Shown here: piece by piece, positions 41,891-52,146 of the stretch
How the letters are laid out: each line of letters starts with the position of its first letter
How positions within the stretch are numbered: position 1 is the stretch's first letter
From: Tetraselmis striata
Lineage: Eukaryota; Chlorophyta; Chlorodendrophyceae; Chlorodendrales; Chlorodendraceae
Reading direction: 5' to 3'
Assembly (NCBI GenBank): GCA_006384855.1
Contig: VCJN01001090.1
Span: 1 to 64,000 of the forward strand
DNA length: 64,000 nucleotides
Notes under the pieces: model-generated
Seen by the model: the letters and a program-made list of their open reading frames with translations, nothing else
The model's database searches: none
Told to the model about the DNA's origin: nothing
Program-made: the position numbers and the translations under genes

Positions 41891-42901
41891 CTACTTCTTG
41901 TTCCGCCTCCTCTTATCCTCCTTCACTAGCCGGCGTGCCTCTTGGAGTTTCTTTATTTTCTGGTTATACGCTCTATTCGCCGAGTATTCCGATGAGAATT
42001 TCTCCACTAGAGCTGGAACATTCACACTTTCCTCGCTCGATGGCCCACGCCTGGGAATATCAAGCCGGGAGCGACTCCGGGACGGGACGCTAGGAGGTCT
42101 GTTTAGTATGGATTCGGTACCGGCGGGGGAATGAAACGACCGTGCCGGGCGCCGCAAGTCGTTCTGTTGCGTAGCCGCCGACATCGAGCTGAGGCCCGGT
42201 TCCGATTTAATCGAGCCATGCTTTCGCGATGTAGCACTCTCGGCTATGGATTCGCCGCTAGAGGATGCGCGCGGCGTCTCTTGGACGCCGTGCATGGGAA
42301 CGGATGGCTCTTGCAACCTTTTCGGAGACCATGACCCCCGCGAGGAGCTCGGCATGCTCGTGTCAGACACCATATCCAACGGGGCGGATGGCTGCTTGGA
42401 ATACATGGAAATTTGGGTGGAATCCACAGACATGTCCGCGGTGGAAGGGGGTGCTGTCGACCCGTCTGCGGAGCCACGGAAGAATTTGTCCAGGATTTCG
42501 CTTTTGCCAACATCGGTTTGCGATCCATAGAACGTGGACGAAGGAGGGGGCTTCGGCGGCCCCGGGGGCGGGGGTTTGCCCCCTCCGCCAAAGTCGCTCG
42601 GCTGAAAAGAGCCGTCCGGCAGCTTTGTCACTCGCACGGGGTGGCCCATCGAGTAGGTTGCGAAGCTGTGCGAGGGATAGGATATGCCCCCGCCGCCGCC
42701 CGCACCGCCGCCGCCGCCCGCACCGCCGCCTCCCCCGGGTCCGCCTCGGCCGCCCGACACGCGCACGGTGACATTCTGAGTCACGCTCTGGTTCTTCCTG
42801 CCGCCGGCCTTGGATCCCTGCTTGCGTTTACCTCCCCGCGCCGCCGCCTTCTTCTTCGGCTCCGCTTTGCGATTGCTGGATTTCGTTGTCTTCCTCGGCA
42901 T
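41891..42901 (-). CDS. Basic, Gly/Pro-rich PLV core-like protein
   Basis: 336 codons. The Lys/Arg-rich amino end (MPRKTTKSSNRKAEPKKKAA) is followed by QNVTVRVSGG, poly-Gly with Ala, a Pro-rich linker, a Ser-rich middle and a basic helical tail ending KKLQEARRLVKEDKRRRNKK. This fits a DNA-condensing or scaffold virion protein. Its start overlaps the ATPase end by 74 bp in another frame. Confidence 0.6.
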   Translation of the reverse strand: MPRKTTKSSNRKAEPKKKAAARGGKRKQGSKAGGRKNQSVTQNVTVRVSGGRGGPGGGGGAGGGGGAGGGGGISYPSHSFATYSMGHPVRVTKLPDGSFQPSDFGGGGKPPPPGPPKPPPSSTFYGSQTDVGKSEILDKFFRGSADGSTAPPSTADMSVDSTQISMYSKQPSAPLDMVSDTSMPSSSRGSWSPKRLQEPSVPMHGVQETPRASSSGESIAESATSRKHGSIKSEPGLSSMSAATQQNDLRRPARSFHSPAGTESILNRPPSVPSRSRSRLDIPRRGPSSEESVNVPALVEKFSSEYSANRAYNQKIKKLQEARRLVKEDKRRRNKK

Positions 42902-43595
42902 TTAAGTTAATACGATCAAATTTCTTGTAGAATAAGCTTTTCTCGACATCGCAGAACAGAAAGTCGTACCTTTCCCTGAACACAAAGCGCATGAGGCTGT
43001 CCGCGGTGTGAGGGTCGAGGAATATCAGCTCCTTGAATATGGCCTCGTACTCGCGCTTGTTTTTAAACTTCAGCATGGCAAAGTGCGAGATGGTTTTTCG
43101 CACGGGCAACGGGATGGTATTGAATGACTGAACGAGCATGATGATGCTGAGACGCAGATGCCGCCGGTTGTAGATAAGCAGCTTCATGAGCCGCTGGATT
43201 TCGCTGTCTTTGAGAGCCGCGGCCATGTCGTCTATCACGAGGAGTGAAAACTCCTCCTCGTCGGACGCCTCTCGCGTCTTTTCGTGAATCTTGTCAAGCG
43301 TCGCCCAATCCAAATCCGGGTACGTTTTGTCGTGCTTTTTGAATATTTTGACATCGAGCGAGGCAAGCGAATGGGGCGGCATGACGAGGTGCACGTGCTT
43401 GAACGCCTGGAAGTACATCTGCGGACTCCGCAGCATGTTGACCATCAACGACGTCTTCCCGCTCCCCGCGCTCCCGATGAGCGTCATGAAGAACGACTTG
43501 TCGGGCAATGGGCTCTGGATTTGAGGGTGGATCTTAACGTCGCACTTGAATTTGGGGGGCTTCATTACAATCTTTGACCGTTTGTCGATGTGCAT
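42828..43595 (-). CDS. PLV genome-packaging ATPase (FtsK/HerA type)
   Basis: 255 codons. Walker A is LIGSAGSGKTSLMV near residue 40 and Walker B is SLLVIDDMAAAL near residue 120, followed by LSIIMLVQSFNTIP (sensor strand). Size and motif layout match A32-like packaging ATPases of PLVs, virophages and NCLDVs, which pump DNA into the capsid. It sits in the capsid-gene cluster. Confidence 0.85.
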   Translation of the reverse strand: MHIDKRSKIVMKPPKFKCDVKIHPQIQSPLPDKSFFMTLIGSAGSGKTSLMVNMLRSPQMYFQAFKHVHLVMPPHSLASLDVKIFKKHDKTYPDLDWATLDKIHEKTREASDEEEFSLLVIDDMAAALKDSEIQRLMKLLIYNRRHLRLSIIMLVQSFNTIPLPVRKTISHFAMLKFKNKREYEAIFKELIFLDPHTADSLMRFVFRERYDFLFCDVEKSLFYKKFDRINLNAEEDNEIQQSQSGAEEEGGGAGR

Positions 43596-43612
43596 GCCTT
43601 ATTTTAGTTTAA

Positions 43613-44047
43613 TCAAACGATTATCACCGAGTCGTAAAAGTCAGCTCGCTCTTCATACCGCGGCACCGGCTCGCTGGGCTCCTCCTGCCGCTTCGGCTTG
43701 GTCGCCCTAGGCGGCGCCCGCGGCTTCCGCTTGCGGGGCGGCTCGGGCTCCCCCGCGGGGGGCGAGGGCTTCTTCTTCCACGCCCCGCTCTTGAAAAACT
43801 CGGACTCGATAAACTCGTCTATCGCGCTTAGGCCAACCTGAGGCGGTCGAGAAGCCCCAGTTGCCACCTGCTTGTCTCCCTCGCCTGCTGAAGCTCCGCC
43901 TTTGCTTCTTGGAGCTCCGCCTCTCTTTTTCGGAGCTCTGCGCTTTGCGACAACATGCTTTTGCGGTATTTCCAGACCGTCGTCAGATAGCTCGCTATCC
44001 CGATCGCTTGGAGGGTCTTGACAAGCCAACTCATCATCATATTGCAT
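43613..44047 (-). CDS. Basic PLV protein of unknown function
   Basis: 144 codons, starting MQYDDELACQDPPSDRDSEL: acidic amino end, basic middle, an in-frame GC palindrome peptide (PSPPAGEPEPP) and an aromatic tail. A second gene starts 7 bp downstream in another frame. Confidence 0.5.
   Translation of the reverse strand: MQYDDELACQDPPSDRDSELSDDGLEIPQKHVVAKRRAPKKRGGAPRSKGGASAGEGDKQVATGASRPPQVGLSAIDEFIESEFFKSGAWKKKPSPPAGEPEPPRKRKPRAPPRATKPKRQEEPSEPVPRYEERADFYDSVIIV
43738..43775. repeat. GC-rich palindromic mini-repeat
   Basis: Core GCCCTCGCCCCCCGCGGGGG on the minus strand; read in frame within the 43613 gene. Confidence 0.7.
43828..44040 (-). CDS. Overlapping small membrane/coiled-coil PLV protein
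   Basis: 70 codons, starting MMMSWLVKTLQAIGIASYLT. An amino-terminal hydrophobic helix is followed by a heptad-like stretch (RKREAELQEAKAELQQARE). It lies wholly within the gene 43613-44047 in a different frame. Both frames have sensible protein composition. Confidence 0.45.
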   Translation of the reverse strand: MMMSWLVKTLQAIGIASYLTTVWKYRKSMLSQSAELRKREAELQEAKAELQQARETSRWQLGLLDRLRLA

Positions 44048-44073
44048 CGATATTTGATCTCACGAAACATAAA

Positions 44074-44880
44074 ATGGCGTCCGGGATCGGCGAAGTGCGG
44101 CTCTACCACAACACGGCCAACACCATCCCCGTGGGGGTCTATGCCGATATCACCTCGCAATTCACCGTCGGATCGACGAGCGACGCCGCCAACCTCGTGA
44201 AGGGCGGTCTCAGCCCCGGGACGCAATATTGGTTCTGGGTGGAGGTAATCGATGTCGCTGGGAACGAGTCCGCCATTCTGCCGCTCGGGAGCATAACGAC
44301 CGCGGGCGCTGATGACGTGTGGTTGTTTTACTCCACTGGATCCACCTTCGGGACGCAATGCATTAATAGATTCTACTACAACGGTGCGGCCGGAGAAGGG
44401 GGTACGTACTCTCTCAATTACGATCACGTGACTTTGTACGACAATAACGAGAACAAAGGCGTGCTCCCCGAGAATGGCGACGGCTCCGCATCAGACACGG
44501 CGGTAGTCCAACAGGGTAGCAATACCGCACTAACGATGAACTCGACGCTAGAATCGGGGTACCCTCAGTTGGCGTGGGGAAGCACGACCGCGTCGGTGGC
44601 GGAGCCAAAGCTCGTGTTCAGCATCAGGATACCTGGCGATTACTCCACAAAGGTTCCCATGGCCGGGTGGTCGTGGAACCAAGGCGCCATCAACAGTTCG
44701 CAACTAGGGAGTTGGATCATTTTCCGAAACGGCGCTCAGATGAATCACACCGGTACGAACAACCCCGGGGGGGGGGCGGGCAGGCGTTCCGCGACATTAA
44801 GCCACTCTAGCTCGTACCAACTCTTGCGTAAGATATCCCCCTTGCGCGGTGCGTTTGAGAGTCTCGCGCGGTGCGTTTGA
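44074..44880 (+). CDS. PLV surface protein with fibronectin-like and lectin-like parts
   Basis: About 268 codons from ATG 44074. The amino domain resembles a fibronectin sandwich (LSPGTQYWFWVEVIDVAGNE). The second part (SLNYDHVTLYDNNENKG, SWIIFRNGAQMNHTG) looks like a concanavalin/LamG or SPRY-like beta sandwich. Related to the 30768-31718 protein in its first domain. Probable attachment or decoration protein. Confidence 0.55.
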   Translation: MASGIGEVRLYHNTANTIPVGVYADITSQFTVGSTSDAANLVKGGLSPGTQYWFWVEVIDVAGNESAILPLGSITTAGADDVWLFYSTGSTFGTQCINRFYYNGAAGEGGTYSLNYDHVTLYDNNENKGVLPENGDGSASDTAVVQQGSNTALTMNSTLESGYPQLAWGSTTASVAEPKLVFSIRIPGDYSTKVPMAGWSWNQGAINSSQLGSWIIFRNGAQMNHTGTNNPGGGAGRRSATLSHSSSYQLLRKISPLRGAFESLARCV

Positions 44881-45250
44881 GAGTCTCGGTGTGTGTACCA
44901 GTTTTGTGTACCAGTTTTGATATTGCGAAACAACGCCGGATGGGTAGGAACGACGTGGAAATGCACGCGAATGTGTAGCGGCGCCTCTCGGAGGGGTGTG
45001 TACCAGTTTGAGATCGACACTACGGCTCCATGGAAGGCTGGTGTGTTTTTAAAATACTCAAAGGCTCTCTATAGAGCGCTTACTGTGAAATGAAAGTGGT
45101 ACACTGGTACACACAGCTGGAAAAGTGAGGGAACCTTCACGGAATCACGCAGGATCCACGTGAAACGTGTGTACCACTTTCGGTCTCAAAACTGGTACAC
45201 AAACTGGTACACACCCTCAAAACTGGTACACATCTTCCCTACAACCCTTT
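44848..45250. repeat. Iteron-like array next to the right TIR
   Basis: About eight copies, in both orientations, of a motif like GTGTACCAGTTTTG (near 44894, 44907, 44999, 45099, 45171, 45193, 45207 and 45224). It is preceded by a second copy of the TIR inner repeat GTGCGTTTGAGAGTCTC. Candidate replication origin or protein-binding array. Confidence 0.7.
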
Positions 45251-45524
45251 GCTCTCGTCGTACTCCTCGATGAAATCGCAAGCGGCTGGTGCAGCCCACT
45301 TGCGCGCGGTGCGTTTGAGAGTCTCGCGCGGTGCGTTTGAGAGTCTCGGTGCGTTTGAGAGTCTCGGTGTGTTCTGCCTAAGTACTGCACCGAGTCACGC
45401 GCTCTTCGGCTCAAGGACCGAGCGAGCCCGGCGGCGCGGCGAGAGAGCGAGCGATCATTTGGCGGCGGCGGCGGACCACAGGCCGGCTGACCGCGCGGGA
45501 CGCGCTTTTGACGTGGAGCATTTT

Positions 45525-45596
45525 GTTGACAAAGTGCATGCATTTTCCAGATCGCTCTATAGGAACACATCGGGAAAATGCATGCGTTTTGTCAAC
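45525..45596. repeat. 72-bp hairpin, copy 3
   Basis: Same arms and loop as 18973-19044, in the right TIR. Confidence 0.9.
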
Positions 45597-45756
45597 ACCC
45601 CGGCGGCATGCGGCCAGCCACGTGCGGCGCGCGCGGGGCGCTTGGGCAAACGCCAATGGCATGAAGCCGCGCGGGGCACAAGGACGCACCGCCATTTCCA
45701 CCACGCCCACACCAAAGCACTCGCTACAATACCCCAACCACTTTTGACCAATCGCC

Positions 45757-46104
45757 ATGGCGTGCGCGAAGGCCGATGAGCTCCCCCCGAAGATACAGCG
45801 CGAGCTTGCACAATACGTCGAGCGGTTCAACGAATGGAAGAAGATGTGCAGTGTGATGAATCGTCTTGATAAGGTGTTGAAGGAGTACATGATCGGGAAC
45901 AACATTGATTTCATCGAAGACGAAGGCGTGCGGTTGTCCATGGCGCACCCAACTCGTTGGATGCTTGATCAGTCGCTCATTGTCGACATCGATCAATACA
46001 AGGTGAAGAAGACGATCAACGTTCTGACGGTGAATGTAGACGAAGATCAAGTGGGCGCGAAGCGCATGCGTGAGGAACCGCAATCTGTTAATAGCGAAAC
46101 ATAG
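45757..46104 (+). CDS. Small TIR-encoded protein, right copy
   Basis: 115 codons, nearly identical to the left-TIR protein at 18471-18812. Directed toward the right end of the element. Confidence 0.7.
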   Translation: MACAKADELPPKIQRELAQYVERFNEWKKMCSVMNRLDKVLKEYMIGNNIDFIEDEGVRLSMAHPTRWMLDQSLIVDIDQYKVKKTINVLTVNVDEDQVGAKRMREEPQSVNSET

Positions 46105-46323
46105 CAACCGCCTCCAATGTAATCGCATCCAAATGTAATCGTTTCCAAGCTGATATAATCGTTCCCAAGATGATATAATCGTTCCCAAGCTGATATGCAA
46201 CAAATCGTCGCGATTTGCAAAACTCAAATCGTTTTAGTTTTTAATTTTTACATTTATTTTAATTTCATAGCATATACATAGCAAATACATAGCATATACA
46301 CAGCCTGAAATATATATATATAT

Positions 46324-48400
46324 CTCGATGACCATGCATATCCAACTTCAAACTTCGGATGTGGCGAAACGGCTCAGGATGCAACTGGAAAGCATATGCA
46401 ACCAAGCAATTCTACTTTTTCGGGATCGTATATATTAGAATCCGTTTAATACTAAGCTATACTATATAATGTTTGAAAATGTATAGGGTGTGGACTTATT
46501 GTACAACCCTGTAATTTAGGTATGAATAGAACGAACGGAAGCAGAGCGGCTTCGCCGCCTTGAGAAAAGGAGGTTGGGCTCCTATCCGCCGTGTATACGG
46601 TTCATCGATTTGCATAGATTGTTGTTGTGTACTAGTAGTCGGACATAGATTTCGCACATTGTTGTATTCCTTTTTTGTACGTGTAGAAATCAGGAAAGTA
46701 TTATGACAGATATCGAAAAGGTACAATAGGGACCTTCCGCAAAATGAAGGGGGAACTTTTGTCCGGGACCGTTCGTGCTGTGACGTGGATGTAAGTATTA
46801 AAAACTCTAAAACCCCTCCAATTTTGACCTTCCGCACCCAAGGGTTCCATGGACGTACCATCGCGGACTGGTACGTCGTGGGGCCTCGGCGCACCGTCCG
46901 GCGCGGGTGTTGCGGCCTAGGCCAATTCGCTAGCGCCGCAGGGCGCCGTCGCCATTCCGTAGCCCGCCGCCGGCCGCGCGAGACGCGATATCCTATTACA
47001 GTCCCCCTCGTAAGTCTTGCCATGTACGTCTCTATCAATATCGCCACGTCAGCACCGGCGCAACCGACCGCCGAGTGGTACAGTGGCGCATTTTTATGAT
47101 ATAATTAATTTAGAATATTCATCAACGGCTTCAGATGTGATTGGTGGCGGAGGGGGGGCCTGCATGTTACGCTTGTGATTCCGCTCTGCGATGGTTCGAA
47201 CCTTTCCGGGGCCCTCGGTGAAAATATAGCCAAGGGGTGGGGGGGGGGGGAGGGGGGGGGGGGGGGGGGGGGGGGCGATGTAAATATTTTTGGGTTCTCC
47301 TACAAACCCTAGCACATTGGCTTACCGCGCGACCCGCATCCCGATAAAAAGGCGATGTACTCGCCGCGCGCGGGCGGGTTTTCCCCGCTTAGGGGCCCGC
47401 TAGGCGCAGCCCCATAGCAGAATATGGGAGCGTGTTGATGGCCGGCCCTACCACATACCCTGGACGATGCCCTAGCAGGTGACCATATGGACCCACCCGC
47501 TGATTCGGGGGCTGCACCCCTGCGCAATATGGGCTGAAGCCCGGCTCTACCAAGGGCGCATTGAATGCGGGCAGCAGCTGTAGGTGGGCTGGTTTTAAAG
47601 CAAGCCTTAATGGCGGTATTGGCCGTTTTGCCGGAACTACTCACTTGCTTGAATGCCGATAGTGGAGAGGGCGCGCCTTTGTGAATGTGCTCTACGATGG
47701 TAGAGCTAACCCTTGGCGTGCATCCGTACAGATATAACCCATATACGCGCGATATAAAAATTCGTGCCCTTGTGACATTGGGTTCTCAAATTCATTACCA
47801 ACCCTAAACAATGACACGCACACGTATGGCTTTTACAAGGAGAGCACAACAAACACCACTTAGGGTCCCCCCACGCATGATGTGTTCGCGTATGACACAT
47901 GGAAGGGCGCGGCCGGAAACGAAGGTGAGGGCTCATAATGGGCCAATGTACAATTAATGCTTGACAAGTGGGGCAAGACTTTTGTGGGCAGATGTACATT
48001 ATTGATTACGAGGTGAGTCTGTCTGTGTGCGTGAGTCTGTCCCTCGCCGAATTTCTGAACGGTTTCGCATATATTATTAGATAGATCGAAAATGTATCCG
48101 TTATAGATAGATTCTGTCATAATTCCGCGCAGACCAAAATAACCGTTGCGCTTACCTGCTTACTATCTGTACCGGTACGGGTACCGGCCGCCCGGCCGTC
48201 GCCGGTCGGGACGTTCGTCGCCGTTCGTCAGGTCTACGGGGCTGGCATGGCGCGAAGCGCAGAGCCCGCCGCGTGGACCGGACTCAGACGCCGGACGCCG
48301 TCGTTCGCCAGTCGCCGAACGCCGGACAACCGTCGGCCGTCCGCCTCGCCGCCCATCCGTCGACGGACGCCGGACCCCGGATCGGCGGACACGGGGCTGT
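46324..48400. other. Intergenic host sequence, no firm gene
   Basis: Short frames without clear similarity. A possible minus-strand exon lies at about 47097-47240 (TEGPGKVRTIAERNHKRNMQ), next to a G-run block at 47239-47275. GC-rich low-complexity sequence occupies 48180-48400. Nothing else recognised. Confidence 0.3.
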
Positions 48401-48589
48401 ACAATGTAGCGACTACTACGATTGATCCTTGCGGCTCTCTGGATTCCACACTCCTGCAACGGGTCTATTTGAACACAGCTGTACCGCAGGGCTGCCGAAG
48501 CCGTTTCGTAGTATAGAGTGTGTAGCGATGGTGAATAGCAAGCGTTGCGAGATGCTGCCGGCGCAGGACCGGCGATAGACGAAACGACT

Positions 48590-48960
48590 CGCTAGGGCCG
48601 CTGTGATTGGCGCCGAGGCGCCATCATCGTCCTTGTTCTCCAGGATGGCGCCGGCGCTCACTAACGCCTCCACCGCCCCGTCGTCGGACTCTAGTGGCAG
48701 TATTACTTCTCAGAGTAGCGAAGACGTGTAAAGTATGGCGGAGTTCGAGTATGCTGGCGTGAGTTTACCCCGCTGATGCTGGCTTCGGTGCGTTGAGCAG
48801 CGCGGGGCGGTCCGAGTGCCGGTGCTGATGTGGGGTTAAACACATGCGCCCTGAGCAGGACTGCCCCTACAGCGGCGGGATTCACGAACAACAAGGGTTG
48901 TTGCTGCTCCATGGCGACCACCCCCTAACTTCCCATCGCAGGCAAAGTAGTGGTTGTATG
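48590..48960. pseudogene. Degraded ankyrin-repeat fragments in inverted arrangement
   Basis: On the minus strand at about 48590-48695 a frame reads DDGAVEALVSAGAILENKDD, a typical ankyrin helix-turn-helix edge. On the plus strand at about 48755-48840 another reads FTPLMLASV...AGADVG with an internal stop. Both look like remains of host ankyrin-repeat genes, facing opposite ways. Confidence 0.5.
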
Positions 48961-49159
48961 ACCAACATGACGGGGGTAGCTCCAGGGACGGGTAGAGTTG
49001 CCTGCTGAAGCCGGCGCGCGATTTGAAAACACTCGGTAGTCAACGACAGGCGGTCCGAGGCACGCTTGGTAGGCGAGCATGCCAAATTGTGGCCACCCCG
49101 CGGATGCGAGACTGTGTTGTACGTGGCTATTTCGGTCGCCATGTAATTCACTAGGAACT

Positions 49160-49325
49160 AGACATTAAACGTGAGAATCATTTAAGTAGAAAACTGGTCC
49201 TTTGACCGTTACGGGCTCGACGTACTACCAAGACCCAGTTCATGGTGGTGTTTTTGTACGAGGAAACTAGTCCTTCGACCTTCGGTTGTAAAGAAACTGG
49301 TCTTTCGACCTTCGGTTATGAAGAA
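49160..49325. repeat. Short tandem repeat, ~30-bp unit
   Basis: Two to three copies of gaaactggtctttcgacctt-like units. Confidence 0.7.
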
Positions 49326-52140
49326 GGACCATTTTCGGGTATGGCACTTGTTGGGCGATATACGGGATTACACCGAAACAACTGCGAACACAAAACTTGG
49401 CCCTTCATCACGCGTTGCGGCAGTTCCCTAATTCATGATATTGATTGCATAAGCCGTTTTTAGTTTTTACGCTGGCCGACGCTTATACACCCATCCACAT
49501 ATGTCCCAGGCCCCTTTTCGCCGAATCCGAGCTTACGAATAGTACGGCAGCTGAATATAGGGTTTATGACCTGAAATCCTGGAATATTGCATTGTTAGGC
49601 TCATCCGTTACCACCATGCATAGGGTGTAAGCATCCCCTTTGGCCCGAACAAGTGCCCTACAGCACGAGTGCCACTTGCGCCACACTGAGCGTTTCCATT
49701 ACCCCCACAACAACGGGGGTTGGTGCCCGCACGTCCCGCCGCGCATGCACATACCATTGCATGGTGGGATGGCCATGCATAGGCGGGCGGGGAAACATGT
49801 CAGCAGAGGCTAGGGTATTTTTGCTTGGGGTGGGGCCACAGTGGCGTGCGCCCGTGCACGATGTGGCGTGATGCCATCGCCACTGCAGTGCCGCCTTGTG
49901 GTGCAGCTCTCAAACTCGCGATATATATCGCTCAGTGCGTTGCGAGGAAACGTCAGAAAATTATCATATAATAAATACTAATAAAAACTACGCGAGCAAA
50001 GTTATAGATTCCGCAGGAGCAGCACGGTCGTCCGAGGCCATTTAGGCACCTTTTTTGAATTTTTCAAAATAATATGTCATTATCTGACGTCTGTGTCAGC
50101 GTGTGGTCAACACGTTGGCGTGAAACTTTACGCCAAGGGGATCTCAAAACCTGATACACGGTGGCGGCACAGTGATGTGTTGTATGGACTTGTGCTACTC
50201 ATACTTGGCACATACCCCCCTTGAGTGATGCCCACGGCCGCCATGCCGGATCCCCTCTTTCACAACATTATTTACACCAGCATCGACGCATTAAGGTGGA
50301 CGCCATTGCCGCCCCACTGGGCTCACCATGGCGCGCTATGAGCATGCGGCCATGCACTGCTATAGAAAAGCTTTGGCCTACAGCAAGGACGCCGCGAGAA
50401 CCCTCTCCCGCATGCGCGTGCAACGATCACAGCCGCATTTTGTCCATGATTTTGGCCATAAACCATATATATAGTCATCGATACGTAGGGCTCGGTCCAG
50501 GTCGTTCATGACCTATCTAATTTCAATGGCCGATGTGTACGGTGGATAGTGATCATACCAAGGGTGATGTGGTTTGAATACGGGGGCTGTGCCATGCATA
50601 TTTGTGCACACGAGTGGTGCAATTTGTGATTTTGAAGCTCTAGCGCCAGAAGCCCTGCTTTTGCTCAAATGAAAGTGTTGACGGCAACGGCTACCGAGTG
50701 GCAATATGGGGTGTATCGCGCTATCGCGGTATTTCCCCCAGCCGTGCGACCCTGAATGAGTAACACGCATGCACGCGCACATGGCGGTCTCAGTGTAACC
50801 GCGCATGGGCATGTGGATCAAATTCGCAAACCCCATACTTATATGGAGGGGTGTGTGTATGCTGGGCTGTTGAAATGTGAAATTCCGAGCCTGGGTTGTC
50901 ACTGCATAAAGTACTGCTATACGGATACATTGCGGAATTATTTAATTTTATATACGAAATCCCTCGGTGCCCGTCCTGGTCCGAGAAGGATATTATATAC
51001 AATATTCTATAAATAAATTCTCGACAGCCTATCTGCGACTTTGCGACGGCCGCATAGGCTGAACCCTTGAGCTCAGATGGGGGCGCGACCTAAGTTCTAC
51101 TGCTCTAGCCGCCCTGCAACTAAATATCATAGGAAGACCCAGCGTGACAGGCGTGCGCGGGCGGGCATTGGCTCGCTGGCTGTTATTGTGGGTAGTTCAT
51201 CCCATGGATGGTTCAGGTCGAGTTCTGCACCAATCCGCCAAAACGCCGCCGCCGCCTCGTCGACCTTTCTTTACTGGCACTCGTACGAGTACCATTACTG
51301 TACAGGTACGGTTCTAGAACAGCCTGATGATGCGATTTCCGCATATTATTCGTCGTCGCGTCGTGTCGTACAAGTAGTCCAATCGCCTACGGTAGAAACT
51401 TTAGTTATAAGCCGCCAAAATTCGGTTCAGATATTATTATAGCAATAACAAATGCATGTAGGTATTGTAGTAGCACGCATCGTCGTCTGTATATGCAACC
51501 GCGTGTGCTGCTAAATACACATGATAGTACCCTGGAAAGGACCCCTTAGCGCAACATCGTCCGTGAATATCAAACAACCGTGGCGACGACCAATTTTGTT
51601 TGACCTCCTGCCCGGCTTATATTGCCGCTGTGACGCCGCAAGAGAAGGGTTCCCCTCATCCGGCGCTGTGTCACATTTCTTGCAGGCATCACCGACGGTC
51701 ATTGTCGGGTAATCTCGCCCCTCGAACGCGAGCTGCGGGCTGATTGTTCATGGACGCTGTGTCACATTTCAGGATATAGTATTCCCTGCGGGTTGGGGCG
51801 AGGTCGAACCACAGGAAACGACGCAAAGTCGGTGGCAGTGAGGGGAGATTCTGTATAGCGCCCCATACCACCGCCTCTAGCGGCAGGCAAACAGTCTCAC
51901 CTGCGGTCACCTGCCCGGCGGTGGTTGATGCAAAGCGATGCCTCTGTGGGATAACGACCGACGGGATTCCATGCCTTGTCCAACCGCAATGAGCGCAGCA
52001 AGGTCTGAACGCCCGTCACGCTACCTCGATGTCACAGCTCCTGGACGGTGTGAATGATGTGCTGAATGAACTTGTGTACGACACGGGGTGACAGCTGCCT
52101 GTACCGGCTGAACGGTTAGCCACAGCAGGTCGATTTTAAG
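49326..52140. other. Intergenic, nothing recognised
   Basis: No long or conserved-looking frame on either strand; sequence is of mixed composition with AT-rich patches. Confidence 0.4.
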
Positions 52141-52146
52141 CAGCGT

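Larger units (their letters stand above)
45304..46301 (-). repeat. PLV right terminal inverted repeat
   Basis: Inverted partner of 18246-19268, nearly identical. Confidence 0.9.
18222..46323. mobile_element. Integrated Polinton-like virus (PLV) with ~1-kb TIRs, carrying a nested element
   Basis: About 28.1 kb as found, or about 20.7 kb without the nested insertion, which is in the usual PLV size range. The outer edges lie in (TA)n tracts, so each end is uncertain by about 20 bases and no target duplication can be read. Parts seen are a primase-helicase, tyrosine recombinase, C5 methyltransferase, packaging ATPase, major capsid protein, further virion proteins, fibres and zinc-ribbon proteins. 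This combination is diagnostic of PLVs/virophage-like viruses and absent from host chromosomal loci. The TIRs are nearly identical apart from a few short length differences, so the insertion is young or the ends have been homogenised. Most genes are open. The element is broken by one large nested insertion and probably one or two smaller lesions. Confidence 0.92.

Noticed and set aside
18222-46323. LTR retroelement or retrovirus origin of the large element
   Set aside because: Ends are inverted, not direct, repeats, and no reverse transcriptase, protease or RNase H is present.
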